Of a stretch of 64,000 bases of DNA, positions 34,001 to 42,669 are shown piece after piece. How positions within the stretch are numbered: the stretch's first letter is position 1; each line of letters starts with the position of its first letter. The stretch is from Cyclina sinensis (Eukaryota; Mollusca; Bivalvia; Venerida; Veneridae): the NCBI GenBank assembly GCA_012932295.1, contig JAAONU010000016.1, positions 36,301,241 to 36,365,240 on the forward strand, read 5' to 3'. Below the pieces are notes generated by a model. That model did no database searches. It had not been told where the DNA came from and saw nothing but the letters and a program-made list of their open reading frames with translations. The translations under genes and the position numbers were made by a program.

Positions 34001-37000
34001 TAATTTTATTGTAAATTGTTGGGGAAAGTTGAAAAAAGGTTGTCTTGTAAATTGGTTAAACTAACCAGAATTGACTTGTAAAATAGTTGGGTTGAATTAG
34101 CAGCATAGCTTTGTACAGTGGTTAGGTTAGGTTAAGTTAGTTTAGGTTAGGTTAGCAGCCTACAACAAAAAGGTTGTCTTATAAATTGGTTAAACTAACC
34201 AGAATTGCCTTGTAAACTAGTTAGGTTAGATTAACAGAATTGTTTTGTTAACTGGTAGGTAAGATTAGCAGAACTGTCTTGTAAACTGGTTGCAGTAGAT
34301 TTGCTGACAGAATTATCTTGTAAACTGGTTAAGAATGTTAACACCCTGACAATTAATGGACAGTTAAATTTAATGAAATATATTATTGTGGACCGCCAAA
34401 TACTTTAAACAGTTTGAAGTAATGTTGATAAAACAAGAATAAAGTGTTTTATTTTCAATTCAGGGGAGGATCTCAAGGGTTTCAAACCTAACATGTATAG
34501 GTTGATGCAGCGAAGCCAAACTCCACTACGAATTGGTCTTATGTACAACCATGTGTTTGAACAGGAGAGGAATAAAGTACAGTTTGTAGCTGACTGGCCG
34601 ACAGGGAATGATGCTTCCATCATATCATCTCTTCAGGTTTGTAATAACAGCTGTTTTTGTGAAATTCCTATGCAAAAGTGCTACATAGCTAGATATCTGA
34701 GGTATAACAGATGAGTTTTATGCAGTTCTATTCATATACATGTACATGAGAAAGGGAGACAACTTGTAAGCAGCTGGGTAGCTGTGCAGGTAGAGCACTG
34801 TACTTGAAACAAAAAGTCTGAAACTGGAAATTTATATTGATATTTCAGATCCATCCCCAGGGTTGGTGCATCCTCTCAAGAAACACAGATTCCAGTGAAA
34901 ATACAGAGGTAAGTGTAAACTTTCACTCTAAAAATGCAGAAGAGAAAATTGATCTGTTACATAAAGTGTAAAAAATAGCCTATTTTTTTCCAGTTTGATA
35001 ATAACTTATACCATCTTTTTTCGTTTGCAAATATTGGTTGAGTGGCTTAACATTTGAATTAAAACATTGGAGACAAATATTCATATTTTATTATGAAACA
35101 ACATTTTTTTTAAAATAGCAGTTTTAAATGCCTTGGTTTACTGACACACACAGTCACTTCAGTTGAATTTTCATAACTGGCCTGTATGTTACCACCTGTC
35201 AAACTGTGATAAGAAATTAATTATCAAATTACTTAAAAAAACTGACATCTGCATCAGCAAGATAAAGCAATAAAGTGACATACTTTAATTATTACTTGAA
35301 CATAAGTGCTCAGAGTAAAGTTATATGGCAGTTACCCAAGGTAAAACAGACTTTTTACCAGTTATATCTTAATTATGGAGAAACTTGAAATTTGTTTGAA
35401 ATCAAGGTTCATGGGAGTCTGTAAATGTTTCAGTGGACATGTGTGCATGAGCTGCAGGATGAGCCTCCAGAGAAAAAGGTCACAAGACGACCATGGGAAA
35501 TGGAAAGAGTTACTCCCCATACATCATCAGCTTACTGCACTTCTACAAACACCCCAGCTTACTCCTCATTGGCTCCTTCAAATCAGACACGCCCACGCAA
35601 TCCATCATCTAGTGAGAATCAGTCAGAAAATACCACCAGCCAATCAGCTTCTAGAAACTCAAGAATTTCAACCAATGAGGGCACATCTCACAATTCAAAC
35701 AGCCGATCAAGAGATACTGGTAATAGTTCCCAAACAAGTACTTTCGTAAGTAACCAGTTGTCTGCTGATTCTGGAAGCTCTGAACCTGGGGTTTCCAGAA
35801 GGGACCCAAGTTCACCAGACACAAATTCCTTGGATGAAACATTTAGACCTTCCCCTGTTGAAATCTCAGGTGGCTCTGAAGCTGGTCTAAGTACTTCTCA
35901 GCCAGAGAGACGAGCACCAGTTTCTCCTCAAGGTACAGGACCAATCCACAATTCCTTGATACAGATCAGACGTGGGGCTCGACAGGAAGATGGGAGCTTT
36001 TCCTTTTCAATATCTGTACATACTTCTAGTGGCAGGACCATAGAATTTAACCAAGATGATCTTGCATCAGATGATGAAGATAATGGTATAAGAATTGAAA
36101 GGATTATTCCTCATGGTAGGTTAGATCATAGCCCAGGGAATCTCAGCTCAGGTAGTTCCAGAACAGTCTCAGAAGTAAACAGATCCACACAACAGAGTGA
36201 GTCAAGTGGTGTTTCAGCAAGGGTACCGGTCTCAAGAGAGACCAGTTCATCTATAGGCCAAAGTAGGGAACAAGCATCAGAAGATAATGATGTCAATGAA
36301 GGAGCAAGTTCAAGTGGTTTGTTCGAGAATAGTGGACATAATAGTGACAGTGATGGGGAATATGATAACAGTTTACCTCTCCCTCTAACTGATGTTAGAA
36401 ATGAAAGCTCTGATTTTGAAAATGAAAGTGAACATGATTTGATAGAGGAAGACAGGTTTGAATTTGGCAGTGATTCGGGAGATGAGGGTGCTGTGGGTGC
36501 TGTGGGGTCAAGTTTTGACATCGCTTATAGAAATGAGGAGACAGGAGGTGAAGTGAATGTGACTATTCAGGATAATGGTAGTTCAACAGCCAATGTTGAT
36601 TCAGACAGCTTGTTTAGGAATTCTGCACTTCCAAGAATTCGACGTGTTTCAAATACAAGAAATTCTCGAGGTAATGCTAGCAGTGAATCTCGTAGTTCTG
36701 CTATTAGTTCTTCAACTTATCCAGTTTCAGTGAACACAAATGCACAAAACTCTAGTCCGCAGATTGGAAACTCACTTGACTCTCGCCCTCGAAATAACTC
36801 TTTCATGTTTGTGCTTGAATCTAACACAGGAAATCGCAGGAGAAGAATTTTAAATCTGAGTTACCTTGACAGTTATTCAGAAGTTGAAAATAATCAGCTA
36901 CAAAAGAAAATACACTGGAATAAAAACAAACTGCTGGGTTATGTTGAAGAGTGCAATGTTGGTCGAGGCTTTATCAAAGAAGTAGCCTTCAGTCATGATG

Positions 37001-37230
37001 GAAGATTGATAAGTTCCCCATTTGGGTTTGGACTTAGGATATTTGGGTTTGACTCACATTGTAATGAGCTGTGCGACTGTGTGCCAACCAGTCCAGTCAA
37101 ACTGTATGAAGTAACCTGTTCACTAGCACATGTTAACTGTGTAGTTGCTACTAAGTTTTCACCAGTACATAATATGATTGTGTCAGGCTGTCTAGATGGT
37201 AAAATTGCCTTTCATCAGCCTGTTTTATAG
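18883..37230 (+). CDS. DCAF10: DDB1- and CUL4-associated factor 10 (WD40 protein), 7 coding exons
   Basis: Coding exons are 18883-19079, 31653-31766, 32628-32825, 33788-33933, 34464-34636, 34849-34908 and 35434-37230. All introns are GT-AG and the joined frame is open for 894 aa. DCAF10 (WDR32) is a substrate receptor of CUL4-DDB1 ubiquitin ligases. Family-typical stretches are GGIFNFDF (near residue 55), CSDDTTVALWDTR (114-126, with a WDxR DDB1-contact motif), GHSNWVKNIEYD, and a C-terminal block from about 807 (RGFIKEVAFSHDGR ... TKFSPVHNMIVSGCLDG). The start ATG is the first Met after an in-frame TAG at 18868-18870. About 470 residues (roughly 310-780) are Ser/Asn/Glu-rich and probably disordered, which makes the protein much longer than the 559-aa human one as I recall it. 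Intron 1 is 12.6 kb and full of mobile elements. 5' UTR exons and the transcription start are not identified. Family assignment is firm; the exact N-terminus is less so. Confidence 0.95.
19206..20335. mobile_element. 1.13-kb TIR transposon with 8-bp target duplication
   Basis: Inverted repeats of 82 bp (19206-19287 and 20254-20335) differ only at the outermost base (GGGTTACACT versus CGGTTACACT). Each arm contains three copies of ACCGGAATAGAC. Both sides are flanked by TTTGTAAG (19198-19205, 20336-20343). The interior is non-coding apart from a 27-codon frame at 19754. The 8-bp duplication suggests a hAT-, P- or Merlin-type mobiliser; no transposase is present. Confidence 0.95.
20505..20740 (-). 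repeat. tRNA-like SINE head fragments
   Basis: On the minus strand, 20505-20585 reads CTAGCTCAGTTGATAGAGCT (box A) and GGTTCAAGTCC (box B), but an anticodon stem cannot be formed. A related fragment is at about 20680-20740 (AGCTAGCTAAGTTAGTAGAG). These are probably SINE remnants rather than tRNA genes. Confidence 0.55.
20771..21399. repeat. First unit of a 630-bp tandem duplication
   Basis: The block starts CCAAATGGGGAGTTGTGCTT. A second copy starts at 21401 (CCAAATGGGGAGTTGTGCTA) and continues beyond a 6.5-kb insertion at 28040-28480. The unit contains a hairpin-repeat terminus (GGGCCATCATGGCCCTCTTG, 21128) and the start of another family (GCTCCCCGAAGGGAG, 21191). Confidence 0.85.
21932..22827. 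mobile_element. 896-bp hAT-like MITE nested in the 6.5-kb element
   Basis: The termini are CAGGGCTCTCGC and GCGAGAGCCCTG. Flanks TCTAAGCT and TAATAGCT agree at 5 of 8 positions, so the target duplication is unclear. There is no coding potential; a 151-codon frame crossing its left end is incidental. The subterminal sequence is rich in GCGAAGT motifs. Confidence 0.8.
22850..23225. repeat. Repeat copy shared with LMAN2 intron 1
   Basis: This block is clearly similar to 43485-43760: shared strings include TTTTGTTTTAATT, AACAAGCTTAACAAA, TTTATAGAAAACA and TTCCTTTTCTCT. There it lies inside the 42895-44012 element. It is part of the 6.5-kb element or of a further older insertion in it. Confidence 0.75.
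24496..25985 (+). pseudogene. Degenerate transposase-like gene with a DUF7869-type domain
   Basis: Several frames must be followed, in order: YTFNVNKEQVRLCKKFFLKP (from about 24780), VQCTSCNKYVNAKADGTPEG (from about 25167, with a CxxC), YIWSETDGKCGSNEITTCLN (from about 25459), HVILYSDSCTGQNKNQIVAF (near 25550), HTHMECGLMHSATKHAKSK (from about 25674) and LKYYDFKYFKSV (near 25810). The SDSCxGQNKN and HTHMEC motifs are, as I recall, typical of a large family of animal transposon proteins annotated DUF7869. Frameshifts and stops between blocks show it is inactive. An exon-like start with acceptor TTTTTCAG is at about 24496. Possible further coding remnants lie at 26630-26820. Confidence 0.8.
26270..26640. 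repeat. Degenerate tandem repeat, about 44-bp units
   Basis: Units like ATGAAATTCATGTATGACTA then TTTTTACTAGAAGTAAGATAACC recur about eight times with drift. They are part of the DUF7869 transposon. Confidence 0.7.
28040..28500. repeat. Remainder of second tandem unit, displaced by the 6.5-kb insertion
   Basis: It is similar at about 90% by eye to 20884-21290. It carries the same hairpin-family terminus (GGGCCATCATGGCCCTCTTG, 28316) and GCTCCCTGAAGGGAG (28381), then a second terminus CCATCATGGCTGTCTTGTTA at 28492. Confidence 0.85.
28501..29881. other. DCAF10 intron 1, nothing recognised
   Basis: AT-rich intronic sequence without repeats or frames I can support. Confidence 0.45.
29882..31486. 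repeat. 39-bp minisatellite in DCAF10 intron 1
   Basis: About forty units of roughly 39 bp, e.g. AAAAGTCACATGGTTCATTG plus AATTTGGTTGTCTGACCTT. The best-preserved sections are 29882-30470 and 31080-31480; the middle is more diverged. The period divisible by three gives long minus-strand frames (29806-30453, 31115-31444) that are not genes. The array ends about 165 bp before exon 2. Confidence 0.95.
31653..31766 (+). CDS. DCAF10: DCAF10 coding exon 2
   Basis: The acceptor is TTTTTATTACAG. The exon reads SLLGAACERKSVLLFDPFNG, then HTDCVNCV: the end of WD repeat 1 and start of repeat 2. The donor is AA/GTAAGT at 31767. It lies about 165 bp after the end of a 1.6-kb intronic minisatellite. Confidence 0.95.
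32628..32825 (+). CDS. DCAF10: DCAF10 coding exon 3
   Basis: The acceptor is TTTTCATTGCAG. The exon carries FLDDRLFATCSDDTTVALWD and TRYLKHN, then the GHSNWVKNIEYD and SGFDGCIYTWN strands, i.e. WD repeats 2 and 3 with the WDTR motif. The donor is AA/GTATGT. It is among the most conserved parts of the family. Confidence 0.96.
32877..33072. mobile_element. TTAA-flanked MITE, piggyBac-like
   Basis: The left end is TTAA followed by CCCTTTACCTGCTAG. The interior has CAGTGCACATCTGTGCAGTC and GACCATGGTCTGTACT dyads. The right end AGCATGGTAAGGATTAG is a worn copy of the terminus. It sits 50 bp downstream of the exon 3 donor and is related in design to the element at 40811-41044. Confidence 0.6.
33250..33360 (+). 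repeat. SINE-like fragment
   Basis: TGGCAAGTATGTCTGACTAC then TAATCAGGAGATTGCTGATC resembles the tRNA-like part of bivalve SINEs, but box A is poor. It lies within DCAF10 intron 3. Confidence 0.35.
33392..33503. repeat. Two-copy 56-bp tandem duplication
   Basis: GATTCCTTCATAAACATTAA and the following bases are repeated exactly at 56-bp distance (33392 and 33448). Intronic. Confidence 0.9.
33788..33933 (+). CDS. DCAF10: DCAF10 coding exon 4
   Basis: The acceptor is TTTCATTTCAG. The exon encodes VFYTSGLMRSKLSPDFSK, then LVISTHEGYIIVIHNLDL, matching the LMR..LTPD.SK.LISTS.GYL..LHDLDL region of DCAF10. The donor is CTAG/GTAGGA. Confidence 0.94.
34020..34330. repeat. Degenerate GTTAGGTTAG / TTGTAAACTGGTT repeats in DCAF10 intron 4
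   Basis: Blocks such as GGTTGTCTTGTAAATTGGTT then AAACTAACCAGAATTG recur at 34047 and 34170. Looser units follow, and a short TTAGGTTAGG run is at 34120-34156. Confidence 0.75.
34464..34636 (+). CDS. DCAF10: DCAF10 coding exon 5
   Basis: The acceptor is TTCAATTCAG. The exon reads GEDLKGFKPNMYRLMQRS, and later RNKVQFVADWPTGNDASI. The donor is CTTCAG/GTTTGT, and phase is restored to zero here. The composition is well conserved and non-repetitive, unlike exon 7. Confidence 0.92.
34778..34835 (+). repeat. tRNA-like SINE head fragment in DCAF10 intron 5
   Basis: CTGGGTAGCTGTGCAGGTAG followed by AGCACTG resembles a tRNA box A. No box B or body is recognisable before exon 6 at 34849. Confidence 0.4.
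34849..34908 (+). CDS. DCAF10: DCAF10 coding exon 6
   Basis: This 60-bp phase-0 exon encodes IHPQGWCILSRNTDSSENTE. The acceptor is ATATTTCAG and the donor is GAG/GTAAGT. It completes a WD repeat with the first residues of exon 7. Confidence 0.9.
35434..37230 (+). CDS. DCAF10: DCAF10 terminal coding exon 7 with long disordered insert
   Basis: The acceptor is AATGTTTCAG; the exon starts WTCVHELQDEP and runs 598 codons to TAG at 37228-37230. The first dozen residues finish a WD strand. About 470 residues then are rich in Ser, Asn, Glu, Asp and Arg without recognisable domains. The last 110 (RGFIKEVAFSHDGR ... SGCLDGKIAFHQP) are the conserved C-terminal WD repeats. One large exon carries both the variable linker and the conserved tail. 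Confidence 0.94.
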   Translation, partial: WTCVHELQDEPPEKKVTRRPWEMERVTPHTSSAYCTSTNTPAYSSLAPSNQTRPRNPSSSENQSENTTSQSASRNSRISTNEGTSHNSNSRSRDTGNSSQTSTFVSNQLSADSGSSEPGVSRRDPSSPDTNSLDETFRPSPVEISGGSEAGLSTSQPERRAPVSPQGTGPIHNSLIQIRRGARQEDGSFSFSISVHTSSGRTIEFNQDDLASDDEDNGIRIERIIPHGRLDHSPGNLSSGSSRTVSEVNRSTQQSESSGVSARVPVSRETSSSIGQSREQASEDNDVNEGASSSGLFENSGHNSDSDGEYDNSLPLPLTDVRNESSDFENESEHDLIEEDRFEFGSDSGDEGAVGAVGSSFDIAYRNEETGGEVNVTIQDNGSSTANVDSDSLFRNSALPRIRRVSNTRNSRGNASSESRSSAISSSTYPVSVNTNAQNSSPQIGNSLDSRPRNNSFMFVLESNTGNRRRRILNLSYLDSYSEVENNQLQKKIHWNKNKLLGYVEECNVGRGFIKEVAFSHDGRLISSPFGFGLRIFGFDSHCNELCDCVPTSPVKLYEVTCSLAHVNCVVATKFSPVHNMIVSGCLDGKIAFHQPVL

Positions 37231-37810
37231 TTTTTATTAAACAAATTTCTGCATTAGAAAGATTTTCATATATCATTGTTCACAACTAAACCTAACATTG
37301 TCCTGGTGAAAATTAAACATTATGATCACTAGGTCAAGTTTGCTGCAATGTTCAGTGTCTTTCATATTGCTTAAGCTACAAGCAGCACATATTAATTTCA
37401 CTGATGAAGTCACATTTTTCAAGACAGCCTCAGTTTAATAATGTTGAGTAAGTTTTGAAAAGGAGAAGTTTTTAAATTTAGATATTTTCTTAAGAATATC
37501 TTAAGCTTTCAGTTTCATTTTTCTCATTAATTCTTTATTTGTTTATTGTAAATGGAATTTACTATGTATGTCTGTTAAATGTTATTTGGATGCATATATA
37601 TGATGTATGAAAGAATATTTTTTTCAAAACAAGACCATTTTTTTGCAATTTCATTGCACTGAGGGGTGGAAAATATATGTTGATAGACATACACAATAAT
37701 GCATGAAATGTATCATTTGAGAAAGTGATAAAAATGTGCTTTTAACAATAGAATTAATAGTCAAAGACACAGAAAGTCAACAGTCTTATCTCTGTGGAGC
37801 TATTAAGCCA
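37231..37810 (+). other. DCAF10 3' UTR region
   Basis: Downstream of the stop codon; AT-rich and probably transcribed. No clear AATAAA in this part. Confidence 0.45.
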
Positions 37811-38545
37811 TTTTTATATCCCCAAAACAAAGTTTGGGGGGTATATAGGAGTCACTCGGTAGTTGGTAGGTCAGGCGGTCGGTCGGGCTGTACTTTGTCC
37901 GCAGCCTAACTTGAAAACTACTGGTTGGAATTCAGCGCAACTTCATACAGTGATCAAGCACAATGAGAGGAAGTGCAGTGTCCAAGAATCACAACTCCAT
38001 CTTCAGTATTTGCAGAGTTATTGCCCTTTATTGGTTTTCCTTGTCCAGAGCATAACTTGAAAACTACTGGTTGGAATTCAGTGCAACTTCATACAATGGT
38101 CAAGCACAATGAGAGAAAGTGCATTGTCCAAGACACTATTTGCAGAGTTATTGCCCTTTATTGGTTTTCCTTGTCCAGAGCATAACTTGAAAACTACTGG
38201 TTGGAATTCAGTGCAACTTCACTAGTGATCAAGCACAATGTGAGGAAGTGCATTGTACAAGAGTTATAACTCCATCTTCAGTATTTGCAGAGTTATTGCC
38301 CTTTGTTGGTTTTCCTTGTCCAGTGCATAACTTGAAAACTACTGGTTCGAATTCAGTGCAACTTCATACAATGGTCAAGCACAATGACAGGAAATGCAAT
38401 GTACAAGAACCACAACTATCTTTAATTGCCCACAACCATAACTCTTTTTCAATTTTTGTATAAAGTATACTGTTACTAATAACTTCCTCAGTTCTCCAAG
38501 CGGTCTTGTGGGGGTATTAATCACATTTAGTGATAGCTCTAGTTT
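37811..38545 (-). mobile_element. Hairpin-type repeat (TATATCCCC family) with about 125-150-bp internal units
   Basis: It starts with a hairpin TATATCCCC ... GGGGGGTATATA (37815-37848). Repeated units marked CATAACTTGAAAACTACTGG, TTGCAGAGTTATTGCCCTTT and GGTTTTCCTTGTCCAG start at about 37910, 38052, 38173 and 38327. It ends TTAGTGATAGCTCTAGTTTT, i.e. AACTAGAGCTATC on the minus strand. The same family is at 56320-58210. Confidence 0.85.
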
Positions 38546-40806
38546 TTTCAGAAATTACCAGTTTTGCCAAATGCTTTTTTGTTTCACATTTGTTAAGGAT
38601 ATGTTTAATTGGATCACTTGTTCCACTAGGCCTGTCATTTTACTGTTTTGTAATTTGAACTCCTTATAGTAAACAGACTTATCATTTATTGTACCCCCAT
38701 CACCTAGGCATGTGAGGAGACACAGAGATTCACATTCCTCCACCCTTAAAAAAGATTTTAAGGTTTAAGTCAATGGTCATGCTCCCATTTATACAGTTTG
38801 CGGCAAATAAGGTTTGCTTTTGTCTGTTTGCCTGTGACTCTGTCTTGGCTGTACGTCCATCCAGCAAGTTTGTGTTATGTGTACCCTCTGCAGTATTACT
38901 GTTAACTTCAAGTTTTTGACTCTCAAGACATTAAATCTTACAAAAATGTTAATAAATATGTGAACTTTTATACCTGATGTGTACATTAATTTGTAATACT
39001 GTCTCTTTTAGTAGTTTTATACTTTAAAGATGCCTAACATTGCACTGTGTATGTAGCATGATCTGTCACAACTTTGCAGGAATCGAGCAAGAAATACTGG
39101 TTTTATTCTCCTTGAAATACCTTACACAGCTGTTTGTAGCAATATGAAAATTTGTAAGGTGTTGCAGATAATTGCCATTTCTTGCTGAAAAGGCACAAGG
39201 TGGGGGCACCTCTGTCCTGTGGACATTTTTCTAGTTATGTCTATGTTAAAAAACATTTTAAAAGTTTCTTGACAGTGAAGAAAGTTGTTAGAGTGTGGTT
39301 ATCATCCTATGGATGAATGAGTTTGTTCATATGACAAAATTGCCTTGTGTTTTGCGTATACATTTAATTATTCAGATTTTGCCTTCAACATGTGTTCAAG
39401 TTGATTTTAAAAAATCAGTTTCTGAGATACCCATTTCTGACAAAGAAAAGTGTGATTCAGTGTTTCTGTGGAAACATACTTCATCAGTTTTTATCAATAT
39501 GGATTTTGTGCATTACTAAAATCCTGCCTGTAAGAAACCTGCAGTCTAGGGTCTCATATAATTCCACCCCAACCCAAACACACCATTGAACAATTTAGGA
39601 TGAATTGTTTTTTTTCTTCTGCCACTCTTTCAAGACAATATTGTTCTTGGACGTTGTAGAAATGTTTGTTCAGTGACAAGGTCTCAGTATTGGCCACAGT
39701 TTTCAGGTACAGAAAAAACAATTGTACTATTTACGACCAGAGTCCCAGACACAAAAGTGGGGTAGAGTTCTGTATACATTTCCTGTTATTTTTTCTTGTG
39801 AATGTACCAGTTTTCTGAAGCCTGTATATTACAAAGTAAAACAACTTGTGCCCAAAGGTCAAGGTCATATCACAAGCAGAATGGTAAAATATTTTGTCTG
39901 TTTCAATTTTTATATACATTATGCAGGTACAGTAGAGTAGTAACACTTTATCACTTGTTTTATGGAACTGACGTGTATTATTTTTTTATGTATTATGGCG
40001 ATGGTATTGTTGACCGATAATCTAATCTGTGTTTTATGGGAGTTAATTAGTTGTAATAAAAACATTTCATTATACATTTTCGTATAAATTTTCTTTTTAT
40101 TGTACATGCATGTAAATATATTTTAATGATACCATATGTAAAGATATTATCTGCTGAAATTAGCAATATAGGGCATCACTGTGTTGTTTATTATGGTATT
40201 AAACATTCCTATCAGTTTATGTTAAATTTATAAAGACTTGCTTTTTTTAAGCAGAAGTTAAAGAATCTATTAAGAACATTATATTATCAACTCTTTTTGT
40301 TCTGCTAATGTTTGCATGGCAAGAAGTACTTACAAATTGAAGTTTAAACTGAACAGATTAAATATAATCTACTTCACCATACAGATTAAATATAATCTAC
40401 TTCACCATGCTGTTTGCTTTCATTCAAAAACTTGGAAAAACAGAAACAAAACAAAGACTCTAATGGATGGACTAGTAAATTTCAGACATTTAAGTGATGT
40501 AATAGACACTGAAGTGTAATTTTAGTTGGAATTAATAGATGTGAAGTCATTGTTACATACTTCCAAACAGCATAATTATTATGATTACATTGTATTTTTA
40601 AGTGGTTGTCATTATCATGCAAACTTGTGTGATATATTTTACCTTAATTGCTTTCAGTTTTGTATCTGTAAAACAGTATTTTATGTCTTTGTTAATAAAA
40701 TAGAAACAAGAAATTCTTCAGGTTATCTTATTTCATATTTGATTATATTATAACATCTTTTTTCAGATACAGCAACTGAAAGCTCATAAGCACTGACAGG
40801 AAGACC
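38546..40806. other. Intergenic or long 3' UTR sequence
   Basis: No gene is recognised. It contains candidate polyadenylation signals at 38951 and 40055 and an exact 28-bp tandem duplication (40353-40380, 40381-40408). Confidence 0.45.
38951..38956 (+). promoter_or_regulatory. Candidate polyadenylation signal of DCAF10
   Basis: This is the first AATAAA I find downstream of the DCAF10 stop (1.7 kb away). Another lies at 40055-40060. Variant signals closer to the stop (ATTAAA near 37236) are possible. A hairpin-type repeat (37811-38545) would fall inside a long 3' UTR if these sites are used. Confidence 0.25.
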
Positions 40807-40810
40807 TTAA

Positions 40811-41044
40811 CCCTGTCCTCCATATATACACCTTTATGGCTTGGGCGAACAGTGTAGATCCAGATCAGCCGGCACATCCGTGCCGTCTGATCAGGATCTA
40901 CACTGTTTGCCTTTTGATACATTAGGTTATTTCTGACCAAAAAGCGGCCAGTGAAGATCCTGATCAGACGGCACGGATGTGCCGGCTGATCTGGATTTAC
41001 ACTGGTCGCATCTGCGTAAAAATGCGTATATATGGAGTAAAGGG
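40811..41044. mobile_element. piggyBac-like MITE containing two 56-bp palindromes
   Basis: The 234-bp element is flanked by TTAA (40807-40810, 41045-41048), with inverted ends CCCTGTCCTCCATATATACA / CCCTTTACTCCATATATACG. Two 56-bp near-perfect palindromes (40850-40905 and 40949-41004) are also each other's inverted copies. A TTAA duplication with CCC ends is the piggyBac hallmark. Confidence 0.88.
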
Positions 41045-41046
41045 TT

Positions 41047-41480
41047 AATTATGTCCTCAAAGGAGGACATAATAATCACAGCCATCGTTATTTTATAAGA
41101 TTTTGTTATACTGCCATGTTTGTTTAACACACTGAGAAAATGTATCATGAGCAAGACCCTGTTTCTAAGTTCAAGGTCAGAAAACATAGTCCAAATTATT
41201 CTGACTACTAATAGTTTTTATGGTTGTGCTCTGGTACAACAAAAGATTTTAATATTACTTGGAACATCTGTTCACCAGATGGCAACATGTTGCAACCAAT
41301 CCGTTTGTCTGTCAGAACCCCTAAGTAACAATTATAATGCCTGGGAACATTTTATGTGTTCTAATGGTATGTAAATCTGATTTTGATCTTACTTGCTACA
41401 CATGTTCATCACACTGAGATGTACCAAAGAAGACACAAGTTTCCAAGGTCAAGGTCATTAATCATTGTCCAAATTATGTC
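41047..41480 (-). mobile_element. Hairpin-started repeat (TTATGTCCTC family), partial
   Basis: It starts with the perfect hairpin ATTATGTCCTC AAAG GAGGACATAAT (41048-41073). Degenerate sequence with AAGTTCAAGGTCAG and CCAAGGTCAAGGTCATTAAT follows. The distal end is not recognised. It abuts the right TTAA of the MITE. Confidence 0.55.
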
Positions 41481-42480
41481 GAATACAGCCAGCCTTTGTG
41501 TTTGTATCTCCATAAAACTCCATTCATTCATTAATTCCTGTTTGTATCTGCTCTGAATCTATGTGCCTTATCAAAGCATTTTGAAATGATTTGTCACAAA
41601 TGTTCAACAGATATAAAAAAAAAATGTATTGCAATGTGTCTCAAACCATCTTTCTGTCTATTCAACCACAGGTGCTGCCAATTATCATGTTCCAAATTTA
41701 AAATGAAGCCTTAAAAATTAGACAAAGAGGCTTGGTAGTGAAAAGAAACAACAATTTTGAGAAAGGAGTTAAAGTGTTCATGTGGTTTCTGTTCTCTGTA
41801 TGAAGCAGGGCCTGTTAGAGATCTAAGGTGATATTGAATGTAATACAGAAAATGAAATTTTAAAGGGAGACAACTCATATTTTAAAAGTGAAATCAAATG
41901 TGTTCTAGAATTTAAGATTCTTTTCTGATTATCATGAAGACTTACATACTAAATCAAAATGGACGTTTGACACAATAATTTAATATAAATTTACCACTGC
42001 TCTCTTTATTTATTATAGATCTGACATATTCAACATTTAAGTCTCAGAAGGTGAACAAGCACAGGATTAGCAGCCTGTTAAATCAGTTCACATTTGGAGG
42101 TGAAATAATGAGGCTACTGTATCTGATACTATCATCTAGTTTCAATAATTCAGCAGCAAAGTCAGACGTGTTCAAAGGATTAACATTCAATTAGCATAAC
42201 ATTCAACTTATTCTAGTACAGTTATTTTGACTATTAATATCACTAATATTCTTGAAAAATGTCTTTGAATGACTTTAAACCTGTGCAGTAAGACAGGTGG
42301 TAGCTGGCAGAAAAACTCTGCATCTGTATACTTTTGTAAGGTCCAATGTCACTTTAAAGTAAGAATTCAAGTGACGGAAAGGGTCTAGTTCTTTTCTTTT
42401 GTTTATCCTCTTGCACTACTAATGACTATTCTTGACTACACGTCATTGGGCGAGAGGTAGGCTGTATGTATGCTGATGTA
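41481..42480. other. Intergenic sequence upstream of LMAN2
   Basis: Nothing recognised; the LMAN2 promoter is probably at its right edge. Confidence 0.45.
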
Positions 42481-42542
42481 TGCACAACTTGTAACGCGGA
42501 TGTTCTCCGTGTTACCCGGAAGTGAGCTGTACACGTGAAAAA
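42481..42542 (+). promoter_or_regulatory. LMAN2: Putative LMAN2 core promoter / 5' UTR with ETS-type site, E-box and dyad
   Basis: The 60 bp upstream of the ATG contain CCGGAAGT (42516-42523), a perfect ETS/GABPA-like site common in TATA-less housekeeping promoters, and CACGTG (42532-42537). An inverted repeat, GTAACGCGGA (42491-42500) and TCCGTGTTAC (42506-42515), matches at 9 of 10 bases. No TATA box is visible. The transcription start cannot be seen, so some of this may be transcribed leader. Confidence 0.4.
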
Positions 42543-42669
42543 ATGGCGTCGTGCACCGGTTTCATTTTGCGAAGTTTATTTGTTTTGTTAAGTACATGTT
42601 ACACCCAGGGGAAATGGAATACTCAAGACTATTTAAAGAGAGAACATACACTCACAAAACCGTACACAG
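42543..42669 (+). CDS. LMAN2: LMAN2-type lectin coding exon 1 (signal peptide)
   Basis: The ATG sits in AAAAATGGCG. The exon encodes a signal peptide, with the cleavage region around CYTQG/KWN, followed by DYLKREHTLTKPYT. The donor is ACAG/GTAAAT. The first residues after cleavage resemble the start of the VIP36 lectin domain. Confidence 0.9.

Noticed and set aside
34118..34160. TTAGGTTAGG run resembling telomeric sequence
   Set aside because: Only a few imperfect units within a degenerate intronic repeat; it does not match a true TTAGGG array.
35375..36521. Open frames of 124, 63 and 131 codons overlapping DCAF10 exon 7
   Set aside because: Alternative-frame shadows of the 598-codon DCAF10 exon, which has family homology at both ends.
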